64,000 nucleotides of DNA from Bacteroidales bacterium (GCA_017934185.1 JAGBJY010000029.1:82076-146075), one strand, 5' to 3'. Counted from the stretch's first letter, positions 54,753 through 63,261 are shown. Numbers and translations: made by a program. Notes: generated from the sequence alone by a model not told the origin.

Positions 54753-55661
54753 ATGGATAGAAGAAATTTCGTCAAGACCGCCGGCTGGTCCGTCCTGGGC
54801 CTGGCAGCCACAGGAGGGGTCATCACCTGCGGGTCACCTAAGAATGACGGTGTGCCGGCTCAGGTGAGCCGGCGACTCCAGAGGCTGCGCGAGCTGCGTT
54901 TCTGGTGGGGCGACCTCCATAACCACTGCAATGTCACGTATGGCCACGGAGACCTCACGGATGCCCTGGCGGCAGCAAGGGAGCAACTGGACTTCTGCTC
55001 CGTGACTCCCCACGCCATGTGGCCAGACATTCCCAGCTTCACAGACAAAGGGATGCAGTGGGTCATCGGCTATCATCTGGATGCCTTCAAACGCCTGAGG
55101 GAAGGCGGCTACGAAAAGTATGTCCAAACCATGCGGGAATGGAACCGGGAAGAAGAATATGTGCACTGGCAAGGAAACATTCAATTGTCGGAAGGCAGAA
55201 TCCTTGGCGTCCAGCCCTGTTTCAGAGGAGCCGCCTTTACCTCTCCGCAGCCAGGAGAAAGCGCTTTCAAAACCCGGGTGAACCGCATCCTTTCCCAAAG
55301 TGAAACAGCGGTGGAACTGGACCTGTATTCTTCCAAGAATCCCAACACCATGACCCCTGCCACCCAGGGGATTGTCCTGGATGTGGAAATGCCGTTGGAC
55401 GGAGCGGTCTCCACCCATTTCAACGGGCAGCATTTCAGCCATACCCTGGAAGAGCTATTGAGCGGGTCCAAAGCCCATTTCATGAGGGGATGGCTGTCCG
55501 AAGCCATCCAGTTTAACCGCGCAGCCCCCGAAGAAGCCTTTCTGGCGGGCACCCTGTTTACCGACAGCACCCCGGAGCGAAGCAGCGATTATTACTACGT
55601 GAGGGTACGTCAGCGGAATGGTCAGTGGGGCTTCAGCTCCCCCATTTGGGTAGAATCCTAG
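54753..55661 (+). CDS. PHP-like (DUF3604-type) protein, apparently shortened
   Basis: A 302-residue protein with a twin-arginine-like start (MDRRNFVKTAGW). The first PHP metal motif is clear (GDLHNHCN near residue 53) followed by AAREQLDFCSVTPHAMWP. The C-terminus (SSDYYYVRVRQRNGQWGFSSPIWVES) is the usual end of DUF3604-type proteins. The middle, which should carry the other metal ligands, seems largely missing around residues 145-160. Family members are generally much longer. It may be inactive or specialised. Its TAG stop shares the bases CTAG with the stop of the convergent regulator gene. Confidence 0.65.
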   Translation: MDRRNFVKTAGWSVLGLAATGGVITCGSPKNDGVPAQVSRRLQRLRELRFWWGDLHNHCNVTYGHGDLTDALAAAREQLDFCSVTPHAMWPDIPSFTDKGMQWVIGYHLDAFKRLREGGYEKYVQTMREWNREEEYVHWQGNIQLSEGRILGVQPCFRGAAFTSPQPGESAFKTRVNRILSQSETAVELDLYSSKNPNTMTPATQGIVLDVEMPLDGAVSTHFNGQHFSHTLEELLSGSKAHFMRGWLSEAIQFNRAAPEEAFLAGTLFTDSTPERSSDYYYVRVRQRNGQWGFSSPIWVES

Positions 55662-58432
55662 GTCTTGACCGTCTTCCCGTATTCGGCGGGAGGGCAGCCG
55701 ATGTACTTCTTGAAGGCCGTGGCAAAATAGGAAGGAGAACTGAATCCCACCTTGGCCGATATTTCCGCAATGCTGTACCGACGTTCCAGAAGCAGCTGAC
55801 AGGCCCGTGTGAGCCTGATACGGCGGACAAACTGATTGGCCGATTCGCCGGTTACAGAGGTGATACGAAGGTACAGGTTGGAACGGCTCATATGCATCTG
55901 ATCCGCAAAATCCTGGGACGAGAATTGCTCGTTGTCCAGGTTCGCTTCCACCACCTGCATGGCCCGGCGCAAGAACTCTTCGTCGGCAGTGGGGGCCAGA
56001 TTGGCGCCTTCTGTATCGGCAGAAGAATAGGTATTCATGAGCATCTCGCGGGTGCGCATCAGGCTGGTCTCCACCTGCTGGCGCTCAAGGCGCTCTACTT
56101 GCAGCTGGATTTTCATTTTGCTGCGGCTGATAAAAGCCCATACCAGAAGCCCGGTGATTCCCAGGGACAGCAGTATCAGGAAAAGCCGCGCCAGGACGGT
56201 CTGCCACCAGTGCGGCCGGATCCGCAGCGTAAACTCCGCTTCTTGACGGCCGGGAACGCCATCGCAGTTTTCTACCCTCAGGCGGAAGACATACCGGCCC
56301 GGAGAAAGGTTGGAATAGCGCACGGAACGGGCCGAAGTATCGTACCACTGATCGTCAAAACCCTCCAGCCGATAGCTGAAACGGTTGTCCGTGGAAAGAG
56401 GATCTACAGCCGAGAAAAAGATGGTCACCAGATTGGCTTCGGGAGAGAGAACGGCCTCGGCCAGGTCGCCGTCAGGCCCCAGCGTACGCGTACAATACTC
56501 ATTCCGTTCTGTCCGGATGTCCTGGACATAAGGGACCAGGGCATAAGGATTGGCTCCCTGTTCCAGAGGGCGGAATGCCGTAATGCCGGCGAGTCCTCCA
56601 AAGTAGAAGGTGCCGTCCTGCCCGGCACAACAGGAGCCCACGGTATACTCATTGGCCTGGGCATCATGCAGCAGCTTAAAGCTTTCCCCTTCCGGATCCA
56701 TGGAACAGATTCCGCCTCCGGTTGACAACCACAGCCGGCGGGACGAGTCTTCCAGGATGCCGCAAACGTAATCATTGGGCAACCCCTCCTGCACCGTATA
56801 ATGGGTGAACGAGTCGTCCACAATGCGGAAGAGACCCCTGCTGGTAGCCACCCAGATGACGCCGTCAGAGGCTTCCCTGATAGCATTTACCGAACAATCG
56901 GCACCGCCGGCCATCCCCTCAAAGAAGAAGACATATTTTCTGTCGGCCTCAACGCGGAAGAGCCCCGCATCGGTCCCTATCCAAACCCGGTCCTGCCGGT
57001 CCCTCAGCAGCTGGCTCACCAGCAGATGCGAGAGCCTGGAGTCCAGCCGGGTGGCGGGATGCGGAGAAAAAGTGCGGGTTTTGAGATCAAAGCGCAGCAA
57101 ACCGTCCGGCGTTCCTGTCCACAGGGTACTGTCCCTATCGGCCAGAAGACTGTAACAGCCATTATAGATGGGCGTTTCCGGATTTACATTCCAGCTATGC
57201 AGTACCTTTCCATTGGCAATATCCACTTGGGCCAATCCGCCCAGATGCGTGCCCACAAAGAGCCGCTCGTTCCCATCCGGCAAAATACACTTGATATTGC
57301 CGGGAACGCCCGGGGTTGCAATCCTGGAAAATTGCCCAAGCTGCGCATCATAGTGAAAGACGCCATCGTCATTGGTCCCTATCCAAAGCCCCTCAGACTG
57401 AGGGTCCGACGCCAGGCAGCTGACAAAGCCATAAACGCCCGGGGAGGCCAGGGACAAGGTTCTCATTTTATCCTGCTGCCGGTTCCAGTAATTGGCTCCG
57501 CCAAACCAGGTTCCAACCCACACGCCCTTCTGCCGGTCAACGAACAGAGACCAGATGGAGTCATGGGCCAGGGAAGTGGGGGCCTGGTTGTGATAATAAA
57601 AATCGAAGCTCCCTGAAAGGTCATTGAAAACGGCCAGGCCGTCGTAAGTGCCCACCCAGAGGCGTCCGTAGGCATCGGTTCTGAGCACACGGATATAATT
57701 GGACGGCAGCGATCCGGCATCCACGCCGAAATGCCGGACCGTCCGGAAATTGCTGTCGGTCCGGAAAAGCCCGGAGCCATGCGTCCCAATCCACCATCCC
57801 GTTCCTCCAATCTGGGCCACAGCCGATACATCCATCCCCAGAAAATCCTCCTGCCAATGCGCCTCCCCCCGTTTTTCAAGGCGCACCAGGCCGCTTTTCG
57901 TAGCTACCAGCAGAGCATCGTCCGATTTGCAGACAGAACGGACCTGGACATTTACAAGCGACTGCTCCTGCTCAAAACGACGGGTCTGAGGGTCAAAATA
58001 CCAAAGCCCCTCATCACTGCCCACCAGAATCATCCCTTCGTCCTCCAGCATACAGTAGATGTGCTTTCCGCCGGGAGAAGGATAATTATAAAAACGGTTC
58101 TCGGAAAAAGCCAGATAAGAAAGCGTGGAGGCGGTGCCTATCCACAGCCGATGCCGGGAATCTGTGAGCAGGGAGTAAATGGCATTGTCGGCCAGTGCCG
58201 TAGAATCGGCCGGGTTGGCATAATAGGACAGGAAACCGTAGCCGTCATAACGGTTGAGCCCGTTTTGGGTGCCCATCCAGATATTGCCCAGAGCGTCCTG
58301 CGCAATGGAGCGAACGGTATTCTGGGAAAGGCCGTCGGCAACAGACAGGCGCCTGAAAAGCATCTCACTGTCCGATGCCCCAAGGGGAAAAACCATGAGG
58401 AGCAGTAAGACAGTGAGACAAAGGCGTTTCAT
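55658..58432 (-). CDS. Membrane-bound AraC-type regulator with Reg_prop/Y_Y_Y sensor, lacking kinase and receiver
   Basis: A 924-residue protein. After a signal peptide come many beta-propeller repeats of the two-component-regulator type (GNIWMGTQNGLNRYDG, RLWVGTYDGL), a Y_Y_Y domain (SYRLEGFDDQWYDTSARSVRYSNLSPGRYVFRLRVEN), one membrane helix (about 748-767), a short coiled coil, and an AraC HTH domain (about 816-924, with FSSPSYFATAFKKYIGCPPAEY). Classical hybrid two-component regulators of SusCD loci have kinase and receiver domains between helix and HTH; here only about 50 residues intervene. It should sense heparan fragments in the periplasm and activate the adjacent locus directly from the membrane. 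It lies 11 nt after typA. Confidence 0.9.
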   Translation of the reverse strand: MKRLCLTVLLLLMVFPLGASDSEMLFRRLSVADGLSQNTVRSIAQDALGNIWMGTQNGLNRYDGYGFLSYYANPADSTALADNAIYSLLTDSRHRLWIGTASTLSYLAFSENRFYNYPSPGGKHIYCMLEDEGMILVGSDEGLWYFDPQTRRFEQEQSLVNVQVRSVCKSDDALLVATKSGLVRLEKRGEAHWQEDFLGMDVSAVAQIGGTGWWIGTHGSGLFRTDSNFRTVRHFGVDAGSLPSNYIRVLRTDAYGRLWVGTYDGLAVFNDLSGSFDFYYHNQAPTSLAHDSIWSLFVDRQKGVWVGTWFGGANYWNRQQDKMRTLSLASPGVYGFVSCLASDPQSEGLWIGTNDDGVFHYDAQLGQFSRIATPGVPGNIKCILPDGNERLFVGTHLGGLAQVDIANGKVLHSWNVNPETPIYNGCYSLLADRDSTLWTGTPDGLLRFDLKTRTFSPHPATRLDSRLSHLLVSQLLRDRQDRVWIGTDAGLFRVEADRKYVFFFEGMAGGADCSVNAIREASDGVIWVATSRGLFRIVDDSFTHYTVQEGLPNDYVCGILEDSSRRLWLSTGGGICSMDPEGESFKLLHDAQANEYTVGSCCAGQDGTFYFGGLAGITAFRPLEQGANPYALVPYVQDIRTERNEYCTRTLGPDGDLAEAVLSPEANLVTIFFSAVDPLSTDNRFSYRLEGFDDQWYDTSARSVRYSNLSPGRYVFRLRVENCDGVPGRQEAEFTLRIRPHWWQTVLARLFLILLSLGITGLLVWAFISRSKMKIQLQVERLERQQVETSLMRTREMLMNTYSSADTEGANLAPTADEEFLRRAMQVVEANLDNEQFSSQDFADQMHMSRSNLYLRITSVTGESANQFVRRIRLTRACQLLLERRYSIAEISAKVGFSSPSYFATAFKKYIGCPPAEYGKTVKT

Positions 58433-58443
58433 TGCGGGAGAGG

Positions 58444-60252
58444 CTAAGCGTCCTCCGAAGGGGAATTTCTCTTGCGGTCCAGCGGATCCAGCTGCACTTT
58501 ACGCATACGCATGTGATTGGGCGTTATTTCCACCAGCTCGTCTTCCTGGATGTATTCCAGGGCTTCTTCCAGGGAGAACTTGATGGCCGGAGGCAGCACC
58601 ACTTTTTCGTCCGAGCCGCTGGCACGCACGTTGGTGAGCTTCTTGGTCTTGCAGATGTTGATATTGAGGTCACGGTCACGCGTGTGCTCCCCTACCACCT
58701 GTCCACCGTAGATTTCCTCACCGGGCTCTACAAAGAATCGGCCGCGGTCCAGCAGTTTGTTCATGGAGTAGGCAATGGCCTCGCCGGTTTCCAGAGAGAC
58801 CAGAGAGCCGTTGGTACGCATCTCAATGTCACCCTTGTAGGGCTGATACTCTTTGTAACGGTGGGCTACCACAGCCTCACCCTGGGTGGCGGTGAGAAGG
58901 TTGCTCCTAAGGCCCATCAGGCCGCGGGTGGGAATCTCAAACTCCAGCAGCGTCCGGTCTCCGCGGGGTTCCATCCGGATGAGGGCTCCCTTGCGGCGGG
59001 TGCTCAGCTCAATGGCGGCGCCCACAAACTGCTCCGGCACCTCAATGGAAAGCTCCTCAATGGGCTCGCAGCGCTTTCCGCCGATGGTTTTGTCCAGCAC
59101 CTTGGGCTGGCCTACCTGCAATTCAAAACCTTCGCGGCGCATGGTCTCGATAAGGACGCTCAGGTGCAGCACGCCTCGGCCGTAAACCACAAAGCTATCG
59201 GCATTTACACCGGGCTTTACGCGGAGGGCAAGGTTCTTTTCCAACTCTTTTTCCAGGCGGTCCTTGAGGTGACGGGAGGTCACAAACTTGCCGTCTTTGC
59301 CAAAGAACGGCGAATTGTTAATCATGAAGAGCATCGACATGGTGGGCTCGTCCACGGCGATGGGCGGCAGGGCTTCGGGATTCTCGATATCGGCAATGGT
59401 GTCGCCGATTTCAAAGCCTTCGATGCCCACCACGGCGCAAATGTCACCGCACTGGACTTCGTCCACATTGGCCTTGCCCAGGCCTTCGAAGACCATCAGC
59501 TGCTTGATTTTGCTCTTTTCAATGATGTCGTAACGCTTGCAAAGGCTCACCGGCATGCCTGTCTTGAGGGTTCCGCGGGTAATGCGGCCCACGGCGATGC
59601 GGCCCACATAAGGGGAATACTCCAGGGAGGAGACCAGCATCTGGGGCGTTCCTTCCACCACGGCCGGGGCGGGAATTTCTTCCAGGATGGTGTCCAAAAG
59701 GGCGGTGATGTCCTGCGTGGGCTGTTTCCAGTCCGTGGACATCCAGCCCTGCTTGGCACTGCCGTAGACGGTCTTGAACTCCAGCTGGTCGTCGTTGGCG
59801 CCCAGGTTGAACATGAGTTCAAACACCTCTTCCTGCACTTCGTCGGGACGGCAGTTGGGCTTGTCCACCTTGTTAATCACCACGATAGGCTTCTTGCCCA
59901 TGTCGATGGCCTTGTTCAGGACAAAGCGGGTTTGCGGCATGCAGCCTTCAAAGGCGTCTACCAGCAGCAGAACGCCATCGGCCATGTTGAGGACCCTCTC
60001 CACTTCCCCGCCAAAGTCACTGTGGCCGGGAGTGTCTATAATGTTGATTTTCACACCCTTATAAGTCACGGAAACATTTTTGGCCAGGATGGTGATGCCC
60101 CTCTCCCGCTCAAGGTCGTTGTTGTCCAGGATAAGGTTTCCCAGGTCTTCGGGGCGCCGTACCAGGTTGGCCTGATAAATCATCCGGTCCACCAGGGTGG
60201 TTTTGCCGTGGTCTACATGTGCGATAATGGCGATATTTCTGATGTCCTGCAT
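58444..60252 (-). CDS. typA: Translational GTPase TypA/BipA
   Basis: A 602-residue GTPase related to EF-G that acts on ribosome assembly and stress translation. G1 is AHVDHGKT at residues 11-18, G3 DTPGHSDF, and G4 NKVDK. The ATG at 60252 (MQDIRNIAIIAHVDHGK) is the family's start; an upstream TTG adds 7 residues and is unlikely. It has its own promoter near 60283, and the regulator gene follows after 11 nt. Confidence 0.97.
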   Translation of the reverse strand: MQDIRNIAIIAHVDHGKTTLVDRMIYQANLVRRPEDLGNLILDNNDLERERGITILAKNVSVTYKGVKINIIDTPGHSDFGGEVERVLNMADGVLLLVDAFEGCMPQTRFVLNKAIDMGKKPIVVINKVDKPNCRPDEVQEEVFELMFNLGANDDQLEFKTVYGSAKQGWMSTDWKQPTQDITALLDTILEEIPAPAVVEGTPQMLVSSLEYSPYVGRIAVGRITRGTLKTGMPVSLCKRYDIIEKSKIKQLMVFEGLGKANVDEVQCGDICAVVGIEGFEIGDTIADIENPEALPPIAVDEPTMSMLFMINNSPFFGKDGKFVTSRHLKDRLEKELEKNLALRVKPGVNADSFVVYGRGVLHLSVLIETMRREGFELQVGQPKVLDKTIGGKRCEPIEELSIEVPEQFVGAAIELSTRRKGALIRMEPRGDRTLLEFEIPTRGLMGLRSNLLTATQGEAVVAHRYKEYQPYKGDIEMRTNGSLVSLETGEAIAYSMNKLLDRGRFFVEPGEEIYGGQVVGEHTRDRDLNINICKTKKLTNVRASGSDEKVVLPPAIKFSLEEALEYIQEDELVEITPNHMRMRKVQLDPLDRKRNSPSEDA

Positions 60253-60282
60253 AGCGTAACTGCTTATTTTCAATAAATCTTA

Positions 60283-60290
60283 CAAATATA
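60283..60290 (-). promoter_or_regulatory. -7 element of typA
   Basis: TATATTTG on the minus strand, about 30 nt before the typA ATG. The -33 region is poor. Confidence 0.5.
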
Positions 60291-60347
60291 CGGATAATTT
60301 CGGAAAGAGGGAAATGCCCGTAGGTGAGGTGTGCTCAAGACTGGCAC

Positions 60348-60408
60348 AAAAAAGGCCCCGTTTTTGAAACGGCTTTTCGGCCTCCCATGGCCTTCCAGGG
60401 CCTTTTTT
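60348..60408. repeat. Long structured inverted repeat (possible three-way junction)
   Basis: AAAAAAGGCCC (60348-60358) and GGGCCTTTTTT (60398-60408) are perfect 11-bp arms. Inside are two smaller hairpins, CCGTTTTTGAAACGG (60358-60372) and GGCC-TCCCAT-GGCC. It lies between typA and a divergent lipoprotein gene, so neither gene ends into it. The 314-bp gap 60253-60566 otherwise holds only the two promoters and the hairpin at 60458. Confidence 0.55.
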
Positions 60409-60457
60409 ACCGATAAAAGCGCCATGTTTGCAACATTTACCCGTTTCACAAAGTCCG

Positions 60458-60493
60458 AAAATCGGCCTTCCGCAGCAGTGGGAGGCCGATTTT
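60458..60493. repeat. Strong inverted repeat in a divergent intergenic region
   Basis: AAAATCGGCCT (60458-60468) and AGGCCGATTTT (60483-60493) are perfect arms around a 14-nt centre. It would work as a terminator on either strand, yet it lies upstream of the promoters of both flanking genes. Confidence 0.55.
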
Positions 60494-60525
60494 AAACTTA
60501 AACGTTTCTCTTTTGCTTACACGGA

Positions 60526-60533
60526 TAAGTTTG
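60526..60533 (+). promoter_or_regulatory. -7 element of the 60567 gene
   Basis: TAAGTTTG fits TAnnTTTG and lies 33 nt before the ATG. No good -33 element. Confidence 0.45.
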
Positions 60534-60566
60534 CCCAGCTTTGCAGGGAGAAAAAACTGAAGAGCT

Positions 60567-62150
60567 ATGAGCAAAAGAACTGTACCCATGATTTGTCTGC
60601 TGAGCCTCGTCCTTTCCTGCGAGCCTGTCAGCAGCCCGGAAGGAGGCCCTTTGCGGGGTCCCCTGGAAAAAGTTGAACACGGGATGATTCAGCTGGGAGA
60701 GAAGCTGGAAGATCCTTATACAGTGGAGAATATGCGCAACGCGCTTACCAAGGTGTACCCCACCAAGGCCGACAGGGTGGACATCAGTGTGACAGACCTG
60801 TATGCCCGGTTTCTGCCCAAGGACGAGGCAGAACTGAGGACTTTGCAGGAGCTGGGCCTCTACCTGCTGGACCACCCCATGGATTACCGGATTGTGCAGG
60901 AGGGAGATTACTATCAGGATCCGGAAGTGGGGGAAGAGGCCATCACCTGGCAGTACGCCGTAGTTCCGCATGACTTCACTTTCCCCGCCGGCATCCACTA
61001 TGAGGTGTTGGACGAATGCTATATTTCCGAACATGACCCCGTAACCCGCGCTGCCGCCGACATTGACTGGAACTTGGTAGAAGAAGAGGCATTCCGGCTC
61101 AGTGGCAACGCCGATTTACTGAGTCCTGTTTCCAAAGCAGGAGGAGCAGTGGCTCCGGCGGGCCGAATTACCATCGAAGACCCCGGCTTCAGCGGCGGCA
61201 AACCGTTTGGTGTGGCCGGGGTAAAGGTGGCGGCCAATATCTTTGTAAAAGTGGCCACGGCCTACACCAACCGCGACGGCTACTATCAGATGGATAAGAC
61301 GTTCCGGGGCAATCCCCGCTACCGGATCTCCTTCCAGAATGAAAAAGGCTTCAAGATTGGCTTCAATTTCATTCTGATTCCCGCCTCTGTGAGTACCCTG
61401 GGAACGGGAACCAATGAAGGGATAGACCTGCATGTGACCACGGAAAGCGACAATTCCCTCTTCCGGCGCTGTGCGGTGAACAACGCGGCTTATGATTACT
61501 ATTCCCGCTGCACGGAAACAGACCTGGACGTGATGGCCCCGCCGGAAGACCTGCGCATCTGGATTTTCCCCTTCCTCAAGGTGTCCAGCGCCTGTATGCT
61601 CCACCATGGAGCCTTTATGGACAACACGCTGCTGATCGCCTACCTGGGCGTATGGATTCCGCTCATCCAAGTCTTCCTTCCGGATCTTACCCTGGGCACC
61701 CAGGAGCAGGATTATGCCGGCATCTACAAGCTGGTAACCCATGAACTGTCCCATGCCAGTCATTTCCAGCAGGTGGGAACGGCTTTCTGGACCCCTTATG
61801 TAGAGTATATCATCCGCTCCTTCGTCACAGAAGGGCAGGCGGTCTACGGGACCGGAACCGCGGCCAATGCCGGCTACTGCGCTGTAGGGGAAATGTGGGC
61901 CTATTTCATGCAGGAGACCCTGTACAAAGACCGTTACGGCGGAACCCTCAACAGCTATGGCAACCAGTTCTGGTTCAAGCCGGACATCTTCACCTACCTG
62001 TACGAAAGAGGCATGTCCCGGGGAGAGATTTTCAAGGCCCTGAAGAAGGAAGTGTGCAGCATGGAAGACCTGGAAGACGAGCTCATCAGCCGCTATCCAA
62101 GCCGGGAAGAGCTCATCCGACAAGTATTCAAAAGCTATGAAAACCAGTGA
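60567..62150 (+). CDS. Lipoprotein with HExxHxxH metallopeptidase-like motif
   Basis: A 527-residue lipoprotein (LSLVLSC, C18) that I cannot place in a named family. A carboxypeptidase-regulatory-like beta segment (GVAGVKVAANIFVKVATAYTNRDGYYQM, about 215-243) precedes the motif H392-E-L-S-H396-A-S-H399, which resembles a zincin site with an extended H-x-x-H. A helical C-terminal domain follows with EGQAVYG and GEMWAYFMQETLY. It may be a surface peptidase or an inactive relative. The FimB/Mfa2-like gene starts 2 nt after its stop, so the two are surely co-expressed. Confidence 0.75.
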   Translation: MSKRTVPMICLLSLVLSCEPVSSPEGGPLRGPLEKVEHGMIQLGEKLEDPYTVENMRNALTKVYPTKADRVDISVTDLYARFLPKDEAELRTLQELGLYLLDHPMDYRIVQEGDYYQDPEVGEEAITWQYAVVPHDFTFPAGIHYEVLDECYISEHDPVTRAAADIDWNLVEEEAFRLSGNADLLSPVSKAGGAVAPAGRITIEDPGFSGGKPFGVAGVKVAANIFVKVATAYTNRDGYYQMDKTFRGNPRYRISFQNEKGFKIGFNFILIPASVSTLGTGTNEGIDLHVTTESDNSLFRRCAVNNAAYDYYSRCTETDLDVMAPPEDLRIWIFPFLKVSSACMLHHGAFMDNTLLIAYLGVWIPLIQVFLPDLTLGTQEQDYAGIYKLVTHELSHASHFQQVGTAFWTPYVEYIIRSFVTEGQAVYGTGTAANAGYCAVGEMWAYFMQETLYKDRYGGTLNSYGNQFWFKPDIFTYLYERGMSRGEIFKALKKEVCSMEDLEDELISRYPSREELIRQVFKSYENQ

Positions 62151-62152
62151 AA

Positions 62153-62917
62153 ATGAGTGCTTTCAAGAGAATAGGGCGCTGGTTTGCCGGTGCTTTGGTC
62201 CTGACATTGTTCTTGGCATCCTGCGCCGCCGTCAAGGAAGACCGGACAGACTGCCCCTGCTCGCTCTTTGTAAGCCTGGCCGCCTTGCCCGAAGCCCCTG
62301 TAGAGGTCAGGGTATATGCCGAAGAACTCTGCTTCCGGGATAGTTGGGACCGGGATACCAGCGTCCGGGTGCTGGTGAAGGAACGCAGCGCGCAGGTGCT
62401 GGGCATTGCCGGCGGGGTTTTGAATGAGGCCGGTTATGTTTCCATCCCCTCAGGCAGCGACTGCCCGGAAGTGTTCCTGGCGTCCCATACGGTTGCCACA
62501 GTACGGGATACTGCCCAGTGCAAGCTTCGGCTGCACAAACACTTCTGTACCCTGGGCATCAGCTTTGACGGGCCACCCGGATGGGGAGAGCCTTTCTCGG
62601 TGAACATCCGCGGCCGGGTGCAAGGGCTGTATCCGGACGGAAGCCCCGTAGAAGGTCCTTTTTCCTACAGCCTGGCCCCCGGCGAGACCTGCCGGCTTCC
62701 CCGCCAGGCGCCCGGAGAAGAACTGTGGCTGGATATCACCATGCCGGAAGGCGTCCTGCGCTCGTTTGCCCTGGGAACCTACCTGGAACAGGCCGGTTTC
62801 GACTGGACCGCCACTGATCTTAAAGACGTTGCACTCCGGATAGACCTTTCCGTTACCTCCATCACCTTCACCCTGGACCGCTGGTCCACCACGGTGCCGT
62901 TGACTATAGTTATTTAA
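62153..62917 (+). CDS. FimB/Mfa2-type fimbrial subunit-like lipoprotein
   Basis: A 254-residue lipoprotein. The stretch LASCAAVKEDRTDCPCSLFV at the mature N-terminus is the family hallmark, and LRLHKHFCTLGISFDG fits the beta-sandwich that follows. Members anchor or cap fimbriae in Bacteroidales. No major fimbrillin gene is seen nearby; its only partner is the metallopeptidase-like lipoprotein upstream, so its job here may differ. The ATG at 62153 is used; a GTG two codons earlier overlaps the preceding stop. Confidence 0.78.
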   Translation: MSAFKRIGRWFAGALVLTLFLASCAAVKEDRTDCPCSLFVSLAALPEAPVEVRVYAEELCFRDSWDRDTSVRVLVKERSAQVLGIAGGVLNEAGYVSIPSGSDCPEVFLASHTVATVRDTAQCKLRLHKHFCTLGISFDGPPGWGEPFSVNIRGRVQGLYPDGSPVEGPFSYSLAPGETCRLPRQAPGEELWLDITMPEGVLRSFALGTYLEQAGFDWTATDLKDVALRIDLSVTSITFTLDRWSTTVPLTIVI

Positions 62918-62924
62918 AATAATT

Positions 62925-62955
62925 TTTGCAGATTCGAAAAAAGAGTGTATATTTG
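62925..62955 (+). promoter_or_regulatory. Promoter of tRNA-Leu
   Basis: TTTG (62925-62928) and TATATTTG (62948-62955) are 19 bp apart, an excellent Bacteroidota promoter. Transcription would start about 12 nt before the tRNA. Confidence 0.7.
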
Positions 62956-62971
62956 CAGTCCCAAAATTGAT

Positions 62972-63055
62972 GCGCGGATGGCGGAATTGGTAGACGCGCT
63001 ACTCTCAGGAGGTAGTGTCCGAAAGGACGTGTCAGTTCGACTCTGATTTCGCGCA
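62972..63055 (+). tRNA. tRNA-Leu (anticodon CAG)
   Basis: A class II tRNA: acceptor GCGCGGA/TTCGCGC, anticodon stem CTACT/GGTAG around CTCAGGA (anticodon CAG), a long variable arm (TGTCCGAAAGGACG) and a T-arm with TTCGACT. Discriminator A at 63055, CCA not encoded. It decodes CTG. Confidence 0.96.
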
Positions 63056-63056
63056 C

Positions 63057-63090
63057 AAAGGATGACTTTTTAAGTCATCCTTTTTCTTTT
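63057..63090 (+). terminator. Terminator after tRNA-Leu
   Basis: AAGGATGACTT (63058-63068) and AAGTCATCCTT (63072-63082) form a perfect 11-bp stem followed by a T-rich run. The 170 bp from here to the DUF4160 gene are AT-rich and hold only the first copy of a 17-bp direct repeat. Confidence 0.9.
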
Positions 63091-63261
63091 CTAAAAGTGC
63101 CATAGAACGCATTCAGTGGCCGTTTCTTCTCAAAGAAAGAGCCATTTCAGCGGAAGTAAAAGCCTCTTATTTTACACCTATTTTCACAAGACTCATTTTC
63201 TTCTTGGAGATTACAGTTTTTCTTTGCATCTTTGTGAGGAACGATTATTGTACGTTGATTT

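Noticed and set aside
60458-60493. Attenuator for the 60567 gene
   Set aside because: The hairpin lies upstream of the probable -7 element at 60526, so it would not be in the transcript.
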